A stretch of DNA of 60,526 nucleotides from Gammaproteobacteria bacterium (GCA_011682695.1 JAACED010000018.1:1-60526), one strand, 5' to 3'. Shown: positions 17,548 to 27,216, numbered from the stretch's first letter. A program made the numbers and translations. The notes: generated by a model from the sequence alone, not told the origin.

Positions 17548-18504
17548 TCACAGGATCCAGGGGATCAGCCGCTTCCTCACTTGCGCCTTGTACGCCGCGT
17601 ACCCGGCGTAGTGCTCCATGAGACGCTCCTCCTCGAAGCCGGCCTTCATCCAGAAGAACGCGGCGCCGACGAACCCGACGACCAACGCAACAAGACTGAG
17701 CCGGAACAGCGCTGCACCGACGAGCATCAACACGATCCCCCCGTAGATCGGATGCCGCGCCCACCGATAGACCCCGCAGGCCACGAGATTCCCCGAGGAC
17801 AGCGGCTGCGGATACGGCGTCAGATTCGAACCCAGGTACCGCGACCCGAACAGGGATTGGACCAGACCCGTAACGGCCAGGATCGCGCCCAACCAGACGA
17901 CCCAAGCCGGCCAGGGCAGCGAGCCCGCATCGATGAGTAGTGCCACCGCCGCCGCGACGAGTACCACGCCCTGCATCGTCACCCACCAGCCACCCCGAGA
18001 CGTGAACGTCTCCGGACGAGTACTCAACCGTTGTTGGATCCGCGACACCTTCTGGTCTTGTACGCCGGTGAGCAGGCCGGCGACCGATCCCCCATCGGGC
18101 ATCACCGCGTCCGGCCACACCTCCACGAGCGGCTCCAGGACGAACCGGCGTTCCGCGACTCGCGGATGCGGCACCGTCAGACGCTCATCATCGAGCACCC
18201 GGTCGCCATACAGGATCAGGTCCAGGTCGAGGGTTCGCGGCCCCCATTGGACCATCCGTTCCCTGCCGGCCCGCTGCTCGATCTGGAGCAGGCCGTCGAG
18301 CAACTCGTGGGGTTCCAGGTCCGTCTCGACGACGGCGACGGCGTTCAGATACGGTCCCTGCTCCGGCCCGCCGACCGGCGCGGTCTCATACACCGACGAC
18401 ACGGCCTCAACTTCACCAAGACCGGCGAGGGCGGCGACGGCGGTCTGGAGATAACCGATCCGATCGCCCAGGTTCGAACCGAACGCGACCGCCGCCCGTG
18501 TCAT
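17548..18504 (-). CDS. folK: FolK fused to an isoprenylcysteine methyltransferase-like membrane domain
   Basis: Residues 1-155 are 6-hydroxymethyl-7,8-dihydropterin pyrophosphokinase. GSNLGDR near 9-15, NAVAVVET, and the catalytic signature GPRTLDLDLILYGD near 90-103 are all intact. After a hydrophilic linker (about 155-175), residues about 178-318 are a separate integral membrane domain with four or so hydrophobic segments and ICMT/PEMT-like motifs: GVYRWARHPIYGG and a terminal EERLMEHYAGY. No stop or frameshift separates the halves. ATG at the MQGVVL codon could permit internal initiation. The start overlaps the folB stop (ATGA). Confidence 0.88.
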   Translation of the reverse strand: MTRAAVAFGSNLGDRIGYLQTAVAALAGLGEVEAVSSVYETAPVGGPEQGPYLNAVAVVETDLEPHELLDGLLQIEQRAGRERMVQWGPRTLDLDLILYGDRVLDDERLTVPHPRVAERRFVLEPLVEVWPDAVMPDGGSVAGLLTGVQDQKVSRIQQRLSTRPETFTSRGGWWVTMQGVVLVAAAVALLIDAGSLPWPAWVVWLGAILAVTGLVQSLFGSRYLGSNLTPYPQPLSSGNLVACGVYRWARHPIYGGIVLMLVGAALFRLSLVALVVGFVGAAFFWMKAGFEEERLMEHYAGYAAYKAQVRKRLIPWIL

Positions 18505-18860
18505 CGACTCCGCCGGATCGTCACCGACACATCGTCGAACGGCACCGTGATCGGCGCCTCCGGCTTGTGCACGGTCACTTCGACCACCTCGACCCGCTTG
18601 TCCTCCATCACCAGATCGGCCACACGGCCGGCGACACGTTCGATGAGACCCCAGCTCTCGTCGGCGACACGATCATGGATGGCCTGGGCGAGTGCCCCGT
18701 AGTCGATCGTCGCCGTCAGATCGTCCGTCGTTACGGCCGGCTCGAGATCCAGGTGCATCGTCACATCGATCACGAACGTCTGGCCGGCCTGTCGTTCTTC
18801 GGGGAACACCCCGTGGTGCGCGAAGACCCGGATGCCGTCCAGTTTGATCTGTCCGTTCAT
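18501..18860 (-). CDS. folB: Dihydroneopterin aldolase
   Basis: Converts 7,8-dihydroneopterin to 6-hydroxymethyl-dihydropterin in folate synthesis. The 119 residues show the family N-terminus KLDGIRVFAHHGVFPEER, the TIDYGALA segment, the catalytic WGLIERVAGRVAD region and the VTVHKPEAPI strand near the C-terminus. Length is normal. ATG 18860 is the natural start. The gene sits between the degenerate phosphatase-like gene (7 nt gap) and folK (4-nt overlap). Confidence 0.95.
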   Translation of the reverse strand: MNGQIKLDGIRVFAHHGVFPEERQAGQTFVIDVTMHLDLEPAVTTDDLTATIDYGALAQAIHDRVADESWGLIERVAGRVADLVMEDKRVEVVEVTVHKPEAPITVPFDDVSVTIRRSR

Positions 18861-18867
18861 CGGGGCC

Positions 18868-19344
18868 TCAGGCTCCGACGGGAACGAGCGCGCGGCCCTC
18901 CGGACCGAGCGGCCGACCGAGGATCTCCTGGATGACGGCGATGGCGAGGATCGGATCGGTGACCAGCTTCGAGTGGACCAGGTAGCCGGCGAGCAGGCCG
19001 GCGATCGTGTCATCGACCAGGTCCCTGTGCACGAGAACGACGTTGTCCGGATCCGACAGCGCGAGATCGAGAGCACTGAACACTCGATCGACATCTCCCT
19101 GTTCATACTCCCCGACGAGCGGTTCGTGGAACACGGCGAAGCCGGCATCCTGATAGTTCGCCACGTTCTGTCCCCCGGCGAGCAGGCTCACGACCGTATT
19201 GATGCCCGCCCCGCTGCGCAGCCAGACGATCTCCTCTTCACGGCGTACCCGGCGATGCTGAATGCCGTAGCCGCCGACTCGTTCACACACTGCCAGGCGT
19301 CCCTTGATCACCCACGTAAACGCTCTTGGTTCCAGTCCCGTCAT
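18868..19344 (-). CDS. Degenerate tyrosine-phosphatase-like protein in the fol operon
   Basis: A 158-residue protein whose C-terminal half follows the dual-specificity phosphatase layout. The active-site loop, expected as HCxxGxxR(T/S)G, reads HRDLVDDTIAG: the nucleophilic Cys, the loop Gly and the phosphate-binding Arg are all replaced. An upstream segment (GAGINTVVSLLAG) and a core PLVGEYEQGDVDRVFSALD fit such a fold. If the assignment is right it is a pseudophosphatase. The start overlaps the folP stop by 4 nt, so it is expressed with folate genes. The fold assignment is from pattern only. Confidence 0.65.
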   Translation of the reverse strand: MTGLEPRAFTWVIKGRLAVCERVGGYGIQHRRVRREEEIVWLRSGAGINTVVSLLAGGQNVANYQDAGFAVFHEPLVGEYEQGDVDRVFSALDLALSDPDNVVLVHRDLVDDTIAGLLAGYLVHSKLVTDPILAIAVIQEILGRPLGPEGRALVPVGA

Positions 19345-20180
19345 GACAGTCCGCCTCCATATCGAACCATAGCGTCGGCAACCTGCACGGCAGGTCGAGA
19401 AATGGCAACATTGTGTACCCGAACGACCGAAGCTCCCGCGGCCACCGCCATCGCCGAAGTCGCCGCCGTGGCCACGTCGCGACGTTCCGGTCGCTTTTCT
19501 CCCGTCAGCGCCCCGAGAAACGACTTGCGAGACGTTCCGATCACGACCGGGTAGCCCGTCTTCACGAGGACCCCGACGTCTGCCAGCAACGCCAGGTTGT
19601 GAGCGATCGTCTTACCGAATCCGATGCCCGGGTCGATCGCGATGCAGTCCGACGAGATGCCGTGACCCTGCGCGAACGATGCCCGATCGACGAGAAAGTC
19701 CCTGACCTCCGCGACGACGTCGCCGTAGGTCGGATTGGTCTGCATCGTGCGAGGGGTTCCCTGCATGTGCATGAGTACGAGCCCGGCCCCGCATCCGGCG
19801 ACGACCTCGGCCATGCCGGCCGTGCCGAGCGCAGACACGTCGTTGACGATCGATGCTCCCGCCTCCAGTGCAGCGTGGGCAACCTCGGGCTTGGTGGTGT
19901 CGATGGAGACGACGATGCCTTCGCCTGCGAGCGCTGCAACGACCGGCGTGACCCGCCTGATCTCTTCGGTGGCCGGCACCGGCTCCGCCCCTGGCCTGGT
20001 CGACTCCCCCCCGACGTCGATGATGTCGGCACCATCCGCGACGAGGCGAACACTCAGCGCAATGGCCTCGTCCGGATCGAAGAATCGGCCGCCGTCGGAG
20101 AACGAGTCGGGGGTGACATTGACGATGCCCATGATCAGTGCCCTGCCGGGAAGGGCCACGCCGCGCGCCTGCCAGGTCAT
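19341..20180 (-). CDS. folP: Dihydropteroate synthase
   Basis: Condenses p-aminobenzoate with the pterin pyrophosphate. The 279 residues contain [16 protein letters not shown] near 16-31, the [11 protein letters not shown] loop, [10 protein letters not shown], and the C-terminal GTSRKSFLG substrate-binding lysine segment with RVHNV. Start ATG 20180 overlaps the folE stop (ATGA). The frame stays open upstream over folE but has no family sequence there. Length is typical. Confidence 0.96.
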   Translation of the reverse strand: MTWQARGVALPGRALIMGIVNVTPDSFSDGGRFFDPDEAIALSVRLVADGADIIDVGGESTRPGAEPVPATEEIRRVTPVVAALAGEGIVVSIDTTKPEVAHAALEAGASIVNDVSALGTAGMAEVVAGCGAGLVLMHMQGTPRTMQTNPTYGDVVAEVRDFLVDRASFAQGHGISSDCIAIDPGIGFGKTIAHNLALLADVGVLVKTGYPVVIGTSRKSFLGALTGEKRPERRDVATAATSAMAVAAGASVVRVHNVAISRPAVQVADAMVRYGGGLS

Positions 20181-20752
20181 CGGTTCCCGAACAGCAGTGC
20201 GAACGCTTCGGAGCGGGTCGCCGCGCTCTTGGCGAAGGCGCCCCGAACAGCGGATGTCGTCGTGATCGCGCCGGGTTTCTTCACCCCGCGCATGCTCATG
20301 CACAGATGCTCGGCCTCGATGACCACCAGTACGCCGTACGGGTCGACGGTATCCATCAACGTGTCGGCGATCTGTGTCGTGAGCCGTTCCTGGAGCTGCG
20401 GCCGGCGGGCGAACACCTCAACGAGGCGGGCGAGCTTCGAGAGTCCCGTGAGCGTCCCCTTGGGGAGGTAGGCGACATGCGCTCTCCCGTGGAACGGGAT
20501 GAGGTGGTGCTCGCACATCGAGTAGAACGGAATGTCCTTGACCATGACGATCTCGCGGTGCTCCTCCTGGACGAATACCGTCTCGAGGATCTCTTTGGGG
20601 TCCTGACGAAGCCCGTCAAACACTTCCGCGTACATGCGGGCCACGCGTTCGGGCGTGCCCGCGAGGCCTTCACGTTCGGGGTCTTCACCGATCGCTACGA
20701 GGATCATACGGACCGCGCCGGCGATCGCTTCGAAGTCCGGGGCCGGTGCCAT
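20177..20752 (-). CDS. folE: GTP cyclohydrolase I
   Basis: Opens the folate pathway by converting GTP to dihydroneopterin triphosphate. In 191 residues the zinc ligands appear in [10 protein letters not shown] and EHLCMSMRG, and [20 protein letters not shown] is the conserved core helix. The start shares a base with the ftsH stop (TGATG), so folE follows ftsH in one operon, as in many actinobacteria. Confidence 0.97.
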   Translation of the reverse strand: MAPAPDFEAIAGAVRMILVAIGEDPEREGLAGTPERVARMYAEVFDGLRQDPKEILETVFVQEEHREIVMVKDIPFYSMCEHHLIPFHGRAHVAYLPKGTLTGLSKLARLVEVFARRPQLQERLTTQIADTLMDTVDPYGVLVVIEAEHLCMSMRGVKKPGAITTTSAVRGAFAKSAATRSEAFALLFGNR

Positions 20753-22665
20753 CAGACGGTTTCTGTGTGTTCCGCTTGATCGACGGCGACTCCCCCGGCA
20801 GGCGGGGTGCTGCCGGGAACCCGGATGCGGATGCCGTCACTGTTCACGGGCTGCCACTTCGGCACGTCTTTGAAGATCTCGGCGACTTCGGCGGCATCGA
20901 TCGTTTCCTTCTCGATGAGCACGGCCGCCATCCGGTCGAGGGCGGCTCGATGGGTCTCGAGAATCTGGCGGGCTTCCCGGTGTGCCTGGGAAATCAGCTT
21001 GCGCACCTCGGCGTCGATGAACGCTGCCACCTCGTCCGAGTAGTCCTGCTGGCGGCCGTAGTCTCGACCAAGGAAGACCTCACCGTCGGCGTGCCCGTAC
21101 TTCATCGGCCCGAGCCGGTCACTCATCCCGTACTCCATCACCATCTGGCGCGCGATCTCGGTTGCCTTCTCGATGTCGTTGCCGGCGCCGGTGCTCGGAT
21201 CGTCGAAGACCAGCTCTTCCGCCGTCCGGCCACCCAGGAACATCGCTAGTTGATCGACGAGCTCGGAACGCCGCATGATGTACTTGTCTTCCGTCGGCAG
21301 AGACTGCGTGTGGCCGAGGGAACGACCACGGGGGATGATCGTGACCTTGTGGATCGGGTCGGCCATCGGGAGCGCCCACCCGACCAGCGCGTGCCCGGTT
21401 TCGTGATATGCGATGATCTTCTTCTCCCCCTCGGAGATCAGCCTACTCTTGCGCTCGGGGCCGGCGATGACCCGTTCGATGGATTCCTCGAGCTCCTCCA
21501 TCCCGATCATGTCCTTGCCGCGGCGTGCCGCCAGCAACGCTCCTTCGTTCAGCAGGTTGGCCAGGTCCGCCCCGGTGAAACCGGGCGTCTGACGGGCCAA
21601 CACCTCGAGATCGATGTCGTCGGCAAGCGGCTTTCCGCGTGCGTGTACCGCGAGCACCGCTGCACGACCCGGCAGGTCGGGGCGGTCGACGACGATCTGA
21701 CGGTCGAATCGTCCCGGACGCAGCAGTGCAGGGTCGAGGATGTCCGGCCGGTTGGTCCCTGCGATCACGATCACGCCGGCGTTGACATCGAATCCGTCGA
21801 GCTCCACCAGCAACTGGTTGAGTGTCTGCTCTCGTTCGTCATGTCCGCCGCCGAGGCCCGCACCACGATGCCTGCCGACAGCGTCGATCTCGTCGATGAA
21901 CACGATCGCCGGCGCCTGTGCCTTGGCCTGTTCGAACAGGTCACGAACCCGTGATGCCCCGACACCGACGAACATCTCGACAAAGTCGGAACCGGCAATC
22001 GTGAAGAACGGTACGCCTGCCTCACCGGCGACGGCACGAGCGAGCAACGTCTTGCCGGTGCCGGGGGGGCCGAACAGCAGCACGCCTTTGGGGATCTTGG
22101 CGCCCATCGCCCTGAACTTGTCCGGCGATTGGAGAAACTCTTTGAGCTCGGTCAGCTCCTCGACGGCCTCGTCGACTCCGGCAACGTCGGCAAAGGTGAT
22201 CTTCGGCATGTCGCGCGACACCTGTTTCGCCCGGGACTTGCCGAACTGCATCACCCGGTTCCCCGATCCCTGCATCTGCATGAAGATGAACACCATGAAG
22301 CCGATGAGGAACAGCCAGGGCAGGAACGTGATGAGGATCTCCCAGAACCCGGCCGGCTCCGGGTCGACCTTCACGTCGACACCGGCGTTCCTGAGCGCCG
22401 CGGACAACTCGTTCTCGTCCTCCTGCAGATAGTCGACTTTGTAGTCCGGTGTGCCGTCGACCGAACCGACGAACTCGCCGGTCACCACGTTGGATTTCTG
22501 CATCACGGTCGCCGTTGCGACCTTGCCCGCAGCGATGTCGTTCCAGAACTCGCTGTACGAGACCTGATCCGGCTCTGCCGTCGTGCCGACATACTGCTGG
22601 AGGAGGACCAGCAGGATCATGGCCATCATCCCGTAGACCAGGATCGAACGAATGGTGCGGTTCAC
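20752..22665 (-). CDS. ftsH: ATP-dependent zinc metalloprotease FtsH
   Basis: Membrane-bound AAA+ protease for quality control of membrane and short-lived proteins. The 637 residues show a first transmembrane segment near 8-25, an extracytoplasmic domain, a second segment near 108-128, the AAA module with GPPGTGKT near 200, the SRH region, and the zinc site HETGH near 423 with its third ligand in the [14 protein letters not shown] region. The C-terminus ends in a short hydrophilic tail. It heads the fol operon. Confidence 0.97.
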   Translation of the reverse strand: MNRTIRSILVYGMMAMILLVLLQQYVGTTAEPDQVSYSEFWNDIAAGKVATATVMQKSNVVTGEFVGSVDGTPDYKVDYLQEDENELSAALRNAGVDVKVDPEPAGFWEILITFLPWLFLIGFMVFIFMQMQGSGNRVMQFGKSRAKQVSRDMPKITFADVAGVDEAVEELTELKEFLQSPDKFRAMGAKIPKGVLLFGPPGTGKTLLARAVAGEAGVPFFTIAGSDFVEMFVGVGASRVRDLFEQAKAQAPAIVFIDEIDAVGRHRGAGLGGGHDEREQTLNQLLVELDGFDVNAGVIVIAGTNRPDILDPALLRPGRFDRQIVVDRPDLPGRAAVLAVHARGKPLADDIDLEVLARQTPGFTGADLANLLNEGALLAARRGKDMIGMEELEESIERVIAGPERKSRLISEGEKKIIAYHETGHALVGWALPMADPIHKVTIIPRGRSLGHTQSLPTEDKYIMRRSELVDQLAMFLGGRTAEELVFDDPSTGAGNDIEKATEIARQMVMEYGMSDRLGPMKYGHADGEVFLGRDYGRQQDYSDEVAAFIDAEVRKLISQAHREARQILETHRAALDRMAAVLIEKETIDAAEVAEIFKDVPKWQPVNSDGIRIRVPGSTPPAGGVAVDQAEHTETV

Positions 22666-22727
22666 AAGCCTCCTCAGGCCCCTTCGCGGGACGGTTTCAC
22701 GCCTCTCGACGCACGATTGGGTCTCTC

Positions 22728-22733
22728 ATAGTA
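22728..22733 (-). promoter_or_regulatory. Candidate -10 box for the ftsH-fol operon
   Basis: TACTAT on the minus strand lies about 63 nt upstream of the ftsH start. A weak CTTTGT-like -35 sits about 16 nt before it. This is a pattern match only. Confidence 0.35.
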
Positions 22734-22861
22734 TCGCCGTTGACCGGCTACAAAGTTAGGGATCTGTCGAGTCTTCCATGAAGGGACGACCGCCTGCACG
22801 CGCCGGCCGCCGGCAGGAGCCGATTCACCCGCCGCGCGACCCTGCATCACTGCCGTGTCGC

Positions 22862-22896
22862 GGTACGAAGCGCGAAATACAAAGTGCAAAACACCG
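22862..22896. repeat. Heptamer array 4
   Basis: GGTACGA, AGCGCGA, AATACAA, AGTGCAA, AACACCG: five 7-mers in register, more diverged than other arrays. It lies between the hpt stop and the ftsH promoter. Confidence 0.6.
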
Positions 22897-22908
22897 AATG
22901 CACAGCCG

Positions 22909-23436
22909 CTACTCGTCGTCTTCGACCATCACCGCGACATGCGGCAGATTACGATACTTGCCGGCGTAATCGAGCCCGTAGCCGATCACGAACTCAGGGC
23001 CGATCTCGAAACCCGTGTACTTGACGTCGATCGGGATCCGCTGAATGTCCTTCTTGACGAGCAGCGCCGCGATCTCGAGTGACTCCGGGCGCCGGACCCG
23101 CAAGCTCTTGAGCAGGTAGTTGAGGGTGAGTCCGGAATCGATGATGTCCTCGACGACGAGAACGTCGCGCCCCGCAATCTCCTGGTCGAGATCCTTGAGG
23201 ATCCTCACGACACCGGAGGTCTTGGTGGCCGCGCCGTACGAAGACACGGCCATGAAGTCGAACTCGACGGGTATCTCGATGTGACGCGCCAAGTCGGCCA
23301 ACGTGATGAAGGCGCCCTTCAGGACGGCAATCATCAGCAGATCCTTGCCGGCGTAATCCGCGGATATGGCACGGCCCATCTTGACGAGTGCGGCTTCGAT
23401 TTCTTCGGCGCTGATGAGCGTCTTCCCGACCTTCAC
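22909..23436 (-). CDS. hpt: Hypoxanthine phosphoribosyltransferase
   Basis: Purine salvage: converts hypoxanthine or guanine to the nucleotide with PRPP. The 175 residues have the PRPP-binding signature VLVVEDIIDSGLTL near 97-110, the dimer/flexible-loop region VSSYGAATKTSG, and YAGKYRNLP at the C-terminus. GTG 23436 is the start. It overlaps the tilS stop as GTGA and has GGAGG upstream, so the much longer open frame over tilS is not used. Confidence 0.95.
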   Translation of the reverse strand: MKVGKTLISAEEIEAALVKMGRAISADYAGKDLLMIAVLKGAFITLADLARHIEIPVEFDFMAVSSYGAATKTSGVVRILKDLDQEIAGRDVLVVEDIIDSGLTLNYLLKSLRVRRPESLEIAALLVKKDIQRIPIDVKYTGFEIGPEFVIGYGLDYAGKYRNLPHVAVMVEDDE

Positions 23437-24761
23437 GCATCCTCCCGAGTCGCGCGGACCCAAAGGTAGCGCCTCGTGGCCGAATCCACCCAGCCGAGAT
23501 CCGCGCGCCGCACACCCGGGACCCACAGGACCTCCTCCCGTGGGCCGACGACCACCGGCCAGACCGGACGGTCGGGCACGGCAACTCCGGCTTCCGCCAG
23601 CGTTTCGGCCACGTCCTTGTGGCCACCTGCGATCGCGATCCTGTCTCCAGCGCGCACGGCCCGCACCGTGACCGTGGAAGGGACCGCAGACGCATCGAGG
23701 ACCTCGACGAATCGGCTCAGGGGGAACGCGGTCGGTGTCGCTTCCGCGACCCATGCCTCGAAGGACCAGGCTCCGAATTCCGTGCGGCCGGGAAGTGTCC
23801 AAGCGGCCGACTCGGGAACCGACGCCGCCGCCGGCCGCGAAAGCACGACCAGCGCACGGCGCCGCTCCGCTTCCAGACTGCCGGTCAAGCAGGCTCGCTC
23901 CGATACCCCGCGGGCGATATCCAAGATGAGGTGCACGTCGCGGGCGTTGCCTGCGTGCGGGCCGCCGATCATGCGCAACGCCCTGCGAACGGCTCGAGCT
24001 GCGATGACAGGATCGACCGTCGCCAGGACGGCCGCCGGCAGCCGAACCGAGGAGGTGGTGACCTCCACGGGCACCCGCTCCGCCTGCCGGTCCAGGTGCT
24101 CGTTCTCCGCAGAGAGCGCGTCGGCCGTGCGCGCGAGTGCTCGTTCGAGCGATGGATTGAAGCGCCCCTCGAGATAGGGAATGGCCTCCCGGCGAATGAG
24201 ATTCCTGCGAGGCCCCGCTTCGAGATTCGCCGGATCTTCGACCCAGGGAACCCCCAGCAGCGTGGCGAGCTCTCGCGTCTGCGATCGTGTCACCTCCAGG
24301 AGGGGACGAACGATTCGCCCCCTTCGGCGCGGGATGCCCGCGAGCCCGTCCGGCCCTGCGCCCCTCAGCAGATTGCCCAACACGGTCTCGGCCTGGTCAG
24401 CGCGCGTGTGGCCGGTGAGCAGCACCTCTCCCGGATCGAGAGCAGCCTCGAGTGCCCGATAGCGTGCGGTTCTGGCGAGATCCTCCGGTGACGATCCGTG
24501 ACCGAGGGTCACTTCAACGATGTGCAACGGAATCCCAAGGAACGCAGCGATCGCAACGGCTGCCTCCCGCACGATCGGGGATCCGGTGAGACCATGGTCG
24601 ACGTGGACGGCGCGCACGGCAGCTCCTGCCTGGAGCGTGGCCCACGCACACACGGCGCTGTCCGGACCTCCCGAGAGGGCGACGACGCACGGACCTGTGG
24701 GGATGTCGGCTCTGGCCCGCACCGTGCGGGAGAGCGCACTCAAGCGACGCGAGTCAGCCAT
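23433..24761 (-). CDS. tilS: tRNA(Ile)-lysidine synthase
   Basis: Modifies C34 of the minor tRNA-Ile to lysidine so that it reads AUA. The PP-loop ATPase signature SGGPDSAV is near residues 30-37, followed by VDHGLTG and the GHTRADQAETV segment. The C-terminal part (about 220-442) is the variable substrate domain. 442 residues is long but within range. The start overlaps the protease gene by 22 nt. tilS-hpt pairing is widespread in bacteria. Confidence 0.95.
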   Translation of the reverse strand: MADSRRLSALSRTVRARADIPTGPCVVALSGGPDSAVCAWATLQAGAAVRAVHVDHGLTGSPIVREAAVAIAAFLGIPLHIVEVTLGHGSSPEDLARTARYRALEAALDPGEVLLTGHTRADQAETVLGNLLRGAGPDGLAGIPRRRGRIVRPLLEVTRSQTRELATLLGVPWVEDPANLEAGPRRNLIRREAIPYLEGRFNPSLERALARTADALSAENEHLDRQAERVPVEVTTSSVRLPAAVLATVDPVIAARAVRRALRMIGGPHAGNARDVHLILDIARGVSERACLTGSLEAERRRALVVLSRPAAASVPESAAWTLPGRTEFGAWSFEAWVAEATPTAFPLSRFVEVLDASAVPSTVTVRAVRAGDRIAIAGGHKDVAETLAEAGVAVPDRPVWPVVVGPREEVLWVPGVRRADLGWVDSATRRYLWVRATREDA

Positions 24762-25792
24762 CGGATCGGATCGTCGATCTCGTCACGGGTTGGGAGGAAC
24801 TCGGGACCCCGCCATGCAATGCCGATTGCGTCCCATCCGGCTTCACGCTCGACGGTCTTGATGAAGCGCTCCCCCATCTCGTATTGCTTGAATTTCATCT
24901 CCATGCCGGTCAGCCGGAAGAACGCGGCCGCACGCGGATCGTTTCTGCGCTGTTTGAGGATGCTCGACATGCGGGCCTGGGTAACGAGCATTCCTTCGCC
25001 GATCCGGTCCATGATGACGTGCCCGTGGCCTTCGAGCAGTGACATCAACGCCTGGACCTTGTCGACGAGTGCCCGCTGGTGGTCGTTCGCGAAGAGTCCG
25101 AACAGACCGGTCTCATCGATCAGCGGACGGCCCTCGACGGCGGCGTCTCGAAACTCGCCGGCGATGCGGGCCAAGCGACCGGGCTCCGGCTCGGCCGATG
25201 AGATCAGCGCCTCCACGAGGTCGAGGAAGTAGGCGCGCATCCAGGGAATCCCCACGAACTGGAGCCGATGCGTGCACTCATGGAGTGCGAGCCAGAACCT
25301 GAATTCCACAGGACGGAACTGTTGACTTCTCTCGAGCGAGAGGATGTTGGCGCCGACGAGATAGACCGTATCTCCGTCCAGCTTGGCGGGCAGGGCCAGC
25401 TCGTACTGGCCGAGGACACGCCGGGCCATCACTCCGAGCAACGCTCCGGTCTCTGCGGCCACGACCCTTCGGGCCAGATAGCCGGCACCCTGTCCGAGGG
25501 CCCCCAGCCGGGAGAACCGTTCAGAGAGCCGATCCTCGACGGGGGCCATGAGGTGGGCGAAGAAGGCGACGTTCCGCTCTGCCCACTCGGCCCTGGTGAC
25601 GACCCGGACCTCAGGGATGCCCACCGAGGTGAGCCCGGTCGCCTCTGCGACGAGCGGCTCGGCACGTGCGACGAACTCCGGTGCCTGCAGTTCGAGAAGG
25701 CGCTCGTGATAGGACCCCTCGAGGGGGTAGTGCCCGGCAATGGTCGAGGCAAGCCGGGTGGAGACAGCCCACGGAATCTGAGTCGCAGTCAC
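24740..25792 (-). CDS. Zinc-dependent metalloprotease, DUF2342/zincin type
   Basis: A 350-residue actinobacterial zincin-like protein. The helix WLALHECTHRLQF carries the HExxH zinc motif, and EGHGHVIMDRIGE further downstream supplies likely additional ligands. Hydrophobic N-terminal helices (GYLARRVVAAETGALLG) are typical of the family, often annotated coenzyme F420 biosynthesis-associated or zinc protease, whose role is not established. The GTG start is the only plausible one. Its place upstream of tilS and hpt matches the mycobacterial order. Confidence 0.88.
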   Translation of the reverse strand: MTATQIPWAVSTRLASTIAGHYPLEGSYHERLLELQAPEFVARAEPLVAEATGLTSVGIPEVRVVTRAEWAERNVAFFAHLMAPVEDRLSERFSRLGALGQGAGYLARRVVAAETGALLGVMARRVLGQYELALPAKLDGDTVYLVGANILSLERSQQFRPVEFRFWLALHECTHRLQFVGIPWMRAYFLDLVEALISSAEPEPGRLARIAGEFRDAAVEGRPLIDETGLFGLFANDHQRALVDKVQALMSLLEGHGHVIMDRIGEGMLVTQARMSSILKQRRNDPRAAAFFRLTGMEMKFKQYEMGERFIKTVEREAGWDAIGIAWRGPEFLPTRDEIDDPIRWLTRVA

Positions 25793-25851
25793 GACAAGTG
25801 CAGCCTAGACAGCCGACTGCGACAGCCGACAGCCAAGAACCAACTGGTGGC

Positions 25852-26100
25852 TCAGTCTCCGAACCCCGGTTCCTGTTCCTTCAAGAAGACTCGCAAGCGG
25901 TCCAGGACCTCCTGTTTCGGCTCTTCCCGTACCCGCTCGCGGATGACGACCTTCAACTGTTCTTCGAACCGGAACGCGTCCAGGCATCCGTCGCAGTGTC
26001 GAAGGTGGCGCTTGATCTTGGCCGCGTGCACCCATCCGAGCTCATTGTCGAGATACAGGTAGACGCTGGTGATCGCTTCCTCGCAGCTGCGTTTACTCAT
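25852..26100 (-). CDS. RsrA-like zinc anti-sigma factor
   Basis: An 82-residue ZAS-family anti-sigma factor. [16 protein letters not shown] contains the HxxxCxxC signature, with an additional N-terminal Cys (SKRSCEEA). In RsrA these residues bind zinc and sense thiol oxidation to release the cognate sigma factor. Start ATG 26100 lies inside the sigma gene (8-nt overlap), so the pair is co-translated. The redox role is inferred from the family. Confidence 0.9.
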   Translation of the reverse strand: MSKRSCEEAITSVYLYLDNELGWVHAAKIKRHLRHCDGCLDAFRFEEQLKVVIRERVREEPKQEVLDRLRVFLKEQEPGFGD

Positions 26101-26659
26101 GATCCGTCCCGGCGAGTCCGTGTTCCCGTGCAAAACTCCACAACGCCCGCTCCAGGGCTTTTCTTCCACGATGGAGCCTCGACATCACCGTCCCGATCGG
26201 CACATCCATGATCTCGGCGATCTCCTTGTAGGAAAAACCTTCTACATCGGCGAGGAGCACCGGAAGCCGGAAGTTCTCGGGAAGTGAATCGACCGCCGCT
26301 TTGACATCGGCGTCGACGAACCGTTCGAGGACCTCCTCTTCGGCGCTGCGAGCGATCTGGCCCGAATCTCCGATCCGCCGGTAGAGGTACAAGTCCGCGG
26401 CGTCACCGAGGTCCATCTCGGTCGGCCGGCGCATCTGCTTGCGATAGCGGTTGATGTAGGTATTCGTGAGGATCCGGTACAGCCACGCCTTCAGGTTCGT
26501 TCCCGCCGTGAAGGTGTCATAGGCGCGGTAGGCCTTGAGAATGGTTTCCTGAACGAGATCCTCCGCGTCGGCAGGGTTGCGCGTCATCCGCAGGGCCGCC
26601 GAGTAGAGCTGCGGAGCGAATTGCATCGCGTCCTCCTCGAAGCTCTTCTGATCGGCCAC
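26093..26659 (-). CDS. ECF sigma factor, SigR/SigH type
   Basis: A 188-residue group 4 sigma factor. The region 2 helix [20 protein letters not shown] recognises the -10 element, and [20 protein letters not shown] is the SigR-like region 2.4 extension. Region 4 is [26 protein letters not shown], with the helix-turn-helix for -35 binding. With the overlapping ZAS anti-sigma gene it forms a thiol-oxidative stress switch like SigR-RsrA. I did not identify a SigR promoter (GGAAT-N18-GTT) with confidence in the window. Confidence 0.93.
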   Translation of the reverse strand: MADQKSFEEDAMQFAPQLYSAALRMTRNPADAEDLVQETILKAYRAYDTFTAGTNLKAWLYRILTNTYINRYRKQMRRPTEMDLGDAADLYLYRRIGDSGQIARSAEEEVLERFVDADVKAAVDSLPENFRLPVLLADVEGFSYKEIAEIMDVPIGTVMSRLHRGRKALERALWSFAREHGLAGTDHE

Positions 26660-26825
26660 GTCCCTCCCGACAGCATCGGCACGCTGACACTACCTGCATC
26701 CTTTGGAGAGAACGAGCCGTACGGTGGCCACCATCGGTCGAGACGGTCATCCGGGCGACAGACCGTTCCAGCCTGATGCCGGCGCCGGTTCCGGCCTGTC
26801 TCCTCCCCCAGCGAGGGCTTGTCTC

Positions 26826-26860
26826 CTCCCCCAGGAGGCCGAAGGCCGACGCTGGGGGAG
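26826..26860. repeat. Nested inverted repeat
   Basis: Perfect 9-bp arms CTCCCCCAG / CTGGGGGAG enclose an inner GGCC-GAA-GGCC stem. There is no T-tract. It could form a stable two-tier hairpin in RNA. Confidence 0.6.
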
Positions 26861-27009
26861 GTGGCCTCGGCGCTCTGGCCGAAGACGGAGGGGGTCCAGG
26901 GCCGAGTGTCTACCCCCCTCCGGCTGACGCCGCGGCTGACGCCGTACTCCCCCTTCCGGCTGACGCCGGCCCCGGTCGGCTTCGCCGTACTCCCCCCAAC
27001 GCTCGCTTC

Positions 27010-27079
27010 GCTCGCTGGGGGGAGAAATGTTTACCCCGCTCGCTGGGGGGCGAGATGTTTGCCCTGCTCGCTGGGGTGG
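27010..27079. repeat. 28-nt tandem repeat, 2.5 copies
   Basis: Units start at 27010, 27038 and 27066, each beginning GCTCGCTGGGG. Two full units differ at only a few positions; the third is truncated. The G-rich part pairs with CCCCCCA at 26992. Confidence 0.7.
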
Positions 27080-27160
27080 TCCCGCTACAACCGCACGCGT
27101 GGGAAAGCTTGCACCCGATCCGCGACGCTCGCCCCACGGTCTTGGTACAGGGCACGTCGC

Positions 27161-27216
27161 GATACGAAGTACGAAATACGAAGTACTTCGTACCTGGTAC
27201 CTCGCACCCGGTACGA
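27161..27216. repeat. Heptamer array 5 (longest)
   Basis: Eight consecutive 7-mers: GATACGA, AGTACGA, AATACGA, AGTACTT, CGTACCT, GGTACCT, CGCACCC, GGTACGA. It contains the perfect 16-nt palindrome TACGAAGTACTTCGTA. It lies about 80 nt upstream of tRNA-Thr. Confidence 0.8.

Noticed and set aside
27161-27216. CRISPR array
   Set aside because: The heptamers are contiguous with no unique spacers, far too short for CRISPR repeats, and no cas genes are present.
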